From Candidatus Rokuibacteriota bacterium (GTDB taxonomy: Bacteria; Methylomirabilota; Methylomirabilia; Rokubacteriales; CSP1-6): a stretch of 7,660 nt of DNA. Within the stretch, counting starts at the first letter, position 1; each line of letters begins with the position of its first letter. The translations under genes and the position numbers were made by a program. Positions 5,418 through 7,660 of the stretch are shown here, piece after piece. The stretch spans positions 1 to 7,660 of the forward strand of contig QHRT01000038.1 of assembly GCA_003220195.1 (NCBI GenBank), in the 5' to 3' direction. The notes under the pieces were generated by a model. It ran no database searches and had not been told where the DNA came from. It saw only the letters and a program-made list of their open reading frames with translations.

Positions 5418-6856
5418 GGCAGCGTGGAGCGCACGACCTCGTCGACCGACGACGCCGTATCGAGACGGGTAATCGCTGTCACGAGCTGGTCGTAGCGCTC
5501 CGGTGTGACCGGAAGTCCGGGGACGAATCGCCGCAGTTCGCGAGCGTCACGCGCGAAGTCCCACATGAGCTCGCGGCCGTGATACTCGCCGGCGACGCGC
5601 CGGCCATCGCGCATCGTCAGCGTCAATCGTGGCGCGAAGCATTCGCGGCCGACGACGCCGAGCACCTCGACGCGTTGCTGCAAGCTAGTGACCCGTCGCG
5701 CGCGCTCGGCGTCCGTCGTCGCGCCCGCGTCGCGCGGATCCTCGACGTTCTCCTCGAGCACCGGGTAGTCGCCGGCCACCAGCGTGTACGCGAGCATGTA
5801 GGCGGTCCGTCCGAAACCGCTCCCGTCGGGCGCGGCCAGACGCGGAAACCGGGGCGACGGATACAGCGTCTCGAGATAGTTCATCTCGAGCCGGACGTGT
5901 TCGATCTCGTCGGAGTTCACGCGATGGCGTTTGACCATCTCGCTCGCGAGCCACACGACGGGCTGGTTGAAGCCCGGAGTCGGATAGATCTTGAACTTGA
6001 CGTCCAGCACTTCCCAGCGGTGTCCCAGGTCCGCGACGACATCGTCGAGCCGTGCCCGAAGCGGACCGGTGAAGCTGTACGTCAGGTCGCCCCGGTGGCT
6101 GCCGGTGAACGCGTGATAGAAGCCCCCATCGCCCTCGAGCGCGGTCGCCGCGCCTGTGAATCTCTCGGCGGCGAGGCTCGCCGCCCACATGCCGCTCCGC
6201 GCCGCCTGCGCTTCGGCGAAGTCGGCGTCGCGCGCGCCCGTACGCTGTCCCTCGATCAGGCTTCCGGCGAAGCTTGCCGCCAGCGCGATCGCATTCACGG
6301 TCTCCGGCGCGCCGAGCCCGAGCAGCTTCGCGGTCGTCGCGGCGGCGCCCAGGATGCCGTAGACCGGGCTCGCGCGGAATCCGTGGGCGGGTGTCGACGG
6401 AATGAAATCGCGCGCGCACCGGCACTGCACCTCGTACCCGGCGACAAGCGCGGTCAGGAGCTCGCGGCCGGACTTGGCCTCGCCCTCGGCCGTCGCGAGC
6501 CCGGCCGGGACGATGAGCACGCCGGGATGCGTCAGCATGTGATACGAGTCGCACTGGTTGTTCACCGCGACCGCCACGCCGTTGGCGAACGCCGCGCCGG
6601 GGCGCGTGACGCGCGCGCCGTCGACCCACACCGTCGCGCCCTGTCCGCTGCCGACGCGGCGCGTGCCGAGCGTCTCGTGCTGCAGCACGACGCGGCGGGC
6701 GGCTCGGGACCGCGCCATGTCGTGGCCCACCAGGCCGACCGTGAGCGCGTGGTTCACACACGCCTTCGCCTTGTCGACGACGGCGGGCGGGAGATCGTCG
6801 AAGCGGAGCCCGGCCACGAACTCTCCGAGCTGGACGGCGAGCGGTCTGGTGTCCAT
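5414..6856 (-). CDS. MmgE/PrpD family protein
   Basis: Complete cytoplasmic protein of 480 residues, the usual length for the MmgE/PrpD family. The family includes 2-methylcitrate dehydratase and cis-aconitate decarboxylase, plus many members of unknown substrate. The N-terminus (LGEFVAGLRFDDLPPAVVDKAK, roughly residues 10-31) is the typical opening. NGVAVAVNNQCDSYHMLTHPG (about 92-112) matches the family Asp...His...HPG active-site region, followed by VPAGLATAE and LVAGYEV. The helical-domain segments GILGAAATTAKLLGL (167-181) and ALEGDGGFYHAF (239-250) are present. The second domain includes VKFKIYPTPGFNQP (286-299). The region normally rich in His/Gly before the swap domain reads DADFAEAQAARSG (210-222), which suggests a subfamily other than true PrpD. 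The ATG at 6856 is preceded by only a weak GACGG. A 57-base spacer separates it from the serine hydrolase gene upstream, so one transcript is likely. The substrate is probably a carboxylic acid but is not identifiable here. Confidence 0.95.
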   Translation of the reverse strand: MDTRPLAVQLGEFVAGLRFDDLPPAVVDKAKACVNHALTVGLVGHDMARSRAARRVVLQHETLGTRRVGSGQGATVWVDGARVTRPGAAFANGVAVAVNNQCDSYHMLTHPGVLIVPAGLATAEGEAKSGRELLTALVAGYEVQCRCARDFIPSTPAHGFRASPVYGILGAAATTAKLLGLGAPETVNAIALAASFAGSLIEGQRTGARDADFAEAQAARSGMWAASLAAERFTGAATALEGDGGFYHAFTGSHRGDLTYSFTGPLRARLDDVVADLGHRWEVLDVKFKIYPTPGFNQPVVWLASEMVKRHRVNSDEIEHVRLEMNYLETLYPSPRFPRLAAPDGSGFGRTAYMLAYTLVAGDYPVLEENVEDPRDAGATTDAERARRVTSLQQRVEVLGVVGRECFAPRLTLTMRDGRRVAGEYHGRELMWDFARDARELRRFVPGLPVTPERYDQLVTAITRLDTASSVDEVVRSTLP

Positions 6857-6913
6857 CGAACCGTCTTGCTCAGGAGATCTCGTCAGTGGTCGCGTTGACA
6901 GACACCGAGCTTC

Positions 6914-7660
6914 TCATGCCACCGCGCCGAGCGAGTCGTACGCAAGCCGCGCCATCCGACCGATGACGTGGTAGGCCGCGGCGAACCCCGGCGTGCCGTC
7001 GGGCAACGCCGCCGGAACGTGATCGGTGAACGCGGTCAGGATGCAGAGCGGGCGTCCGTCCTTGAAGATGATCCCGGCGTCCATGTAGCCACGCGCGCCG
7101 GTGCCGGTCTTGTGCGCGACCTTCGTGCCGAGCGGCAGCTGCGACGGCAGGCGTGTCTTGAGCTTTTGCCAGCTCAGGATGTCGAGGCCCAGCCGGGCGA
7201 GCTCGGGCGTCGTCCCGAGACGGGACGCGACCGCGGCGTCCGTCGTTGCGCGAAGGATCAGGCCGAGCAGCAAACGCTGGTCGTTCGGCGTCGTCGTGGT
7301 GACTTCCCCGAGCGCGTGATCGGGATGCGCGCGCGGCGGGATGCCGTAGCGATGCACCGTGCCGATCATGCCGATCGACTCGCACCAGCGCTGGATCTCG
7401 GGGACGCCGACGAGATCGGCGACCGTTCCGGTGCACGTGTTGTCGCTGACGATGATCATCATCACCAGCGCGTCGCGGAACGTGATCCAGAACCCCGGCG
7501 TCAGGTGCTGGAACGTGCCGGAGTCATTGTCCTGATACTTTTTCTCGATCGTCACCTTCTCGTCCAGCGAGAGCTTGCCGGAATGCACGGCGGCGAGCGC
7601 GGCCATCATGATCGAGATCTTGCGCGTGCTCGCCGACGGCACCGCGACGGCGCCTCGCCG
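6914..7660 (-). CDS. Class A beta-lactamase-like serine hydrolase (N-terminus outside window)
   Basis: Partial protein, 248 residues visible, open to the window edge. About 60-70 residues, presumably including an export signal, lie beyond. Its fold belongs with class A beta-lactamases and related DD-peptidases. In visible numbering, the nucleophile motif S-T-R-K is at 11-14 (VPSASTRKISIMM), SDN at 72-74 within MMIIVSDNTCTG, and KTG at 184-186 within AHKTGTGARGYMDAG. The helix after the nucleophile and the segments LSLDEKV and TTTTPND also fit. The omega loop, where class A enzymes have ExxLN, reads IPPRAHPDHALGEV, so the deacylating glutamate seems absent or displaced. The protein could therefore be a weak hydrolase, an esterase or a peptidoglycan-type acyltransferase rather than a resistance enzyme. 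GTG at 7642 is not the start because it lies only three codons before the motif. It is the first visible gene of the minus-strand group. Confidence 0.88.
   Translation of the reverse strand, partial: RRGAVAVPSASTRKISIMMAALAAVHSGKLSLDEKVTIEKKYQDNDSGTFQHLTPGFWITFRDALVMMIIVSDNTCTGTVADLVGVPEIQRWCESIGMIGTVHRYGIPPRAHPDHALGEVTTTTPNDQRLLLGLILRATTDAAVASRLGTTPELARLGLDILSWQKLKTRLPSQLPLGTKVAHKTGTGARGYMDAGIIFKDGRPLCILTAFTDHVPAALPDGTPGFAAAYHVIGRMARLAYDSLGAVA

Noticed and set aside
2823..5495. Stop-free plus-strand frame of 890 codons spanning the binding protein and the cyclase remnant
   Set aside because: It is out of frame with the binding protein, arginine-rich and shadow-like over most of its length, and antisense to the cupin gene at its end. 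Only the short cyclase piece near 4530-4760 is meaningful, and it is covered by the pseudogene.
6874..6881. Palindrome GAGATCTC in the spacer before the PrpD gene
   Set aside because: Eight bases with no second copy or promoter context; not enough for an operator call.
5579..6898. Plus-strand frame of 439 codons opposite the PrpD gene
   Set aside because: Arginine-rich mirror of a well-supported minus-strand gene, with no motifs of its own.
6895..6900. TTGACA on the plus strand, a perfect -35 element
   Set aside because: No -10-like sequence stands at 16-18 bases and it would drive antisense transcription into the serine hydrolase gene. Single hexamers occur by chance.

Overview
The window is high-GC and densely coding, with genes on both strands meeting tail to tail near position 5046. 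Gene content is ordinary for a soil or groundwater Gram-negative: a dipeptide/oligopeptide-type ABC importer, an MmgE/PrpD protein, and a zinc-ribbon/class III cyclase/TPR remnant. This mix would fit Candidatus Rokubacteria or a high-GC proteobacterium. That is an inference from gene content and composition only; there is no rRNA or other marker gene.

Plus strand, 1-4308: the distal part of a peptide/nickel-family ABC importer operon. It holds the end of a DppC-type permease (cut by the window edge), the DppD-type and DppF-type ATPases, and a family 5 substrate-binding protein placed last. The first three genes are coupled by 4-base or 1-base overlaps. The binding-protein gene follows after 29 bases and has its own good ribosome binding site. 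The second permease (DppB type) should lie upstream of the window.

Plus strand, 4339-5049: the wreck of a large regulatory gene (double zinc ribbon, class III nucleotide cyclase, ATPase, TPR). Recognisable pieces of both ends survive in several reading frames, and the middle of about 2.5-3 kb is gone.

Minus strand, 7660-5046: read in the direction of transcription, a class A beta-lactamase-like serine hydrolase (its start lies beyond the window), a complete MmgE/PrpD family protein after a 57-base spacer, and a small cupin-like protein coupled to it by an ATGA overlap. The last stop codon of this strand and the last stop codon of the cyclase remnant lie in the same CTAG tetranucleotide.

A plausible joint picture is uptake of a small peptide or other organic solute by the importer, and processing of a carboxylic acid by the PrpD/cupin pair. 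The sequence does not prove a link between the two strands. I see no tRNA, rRNA, CRISPR array, insertion sequence or convincing intrinsic terminator, and no clear new defence or mobile system. The least explained items are the cupin/PrpD pair, the beta-lactamase-like protein without the usual omega-loop glutamate, and the stitched-together cyclase relic.
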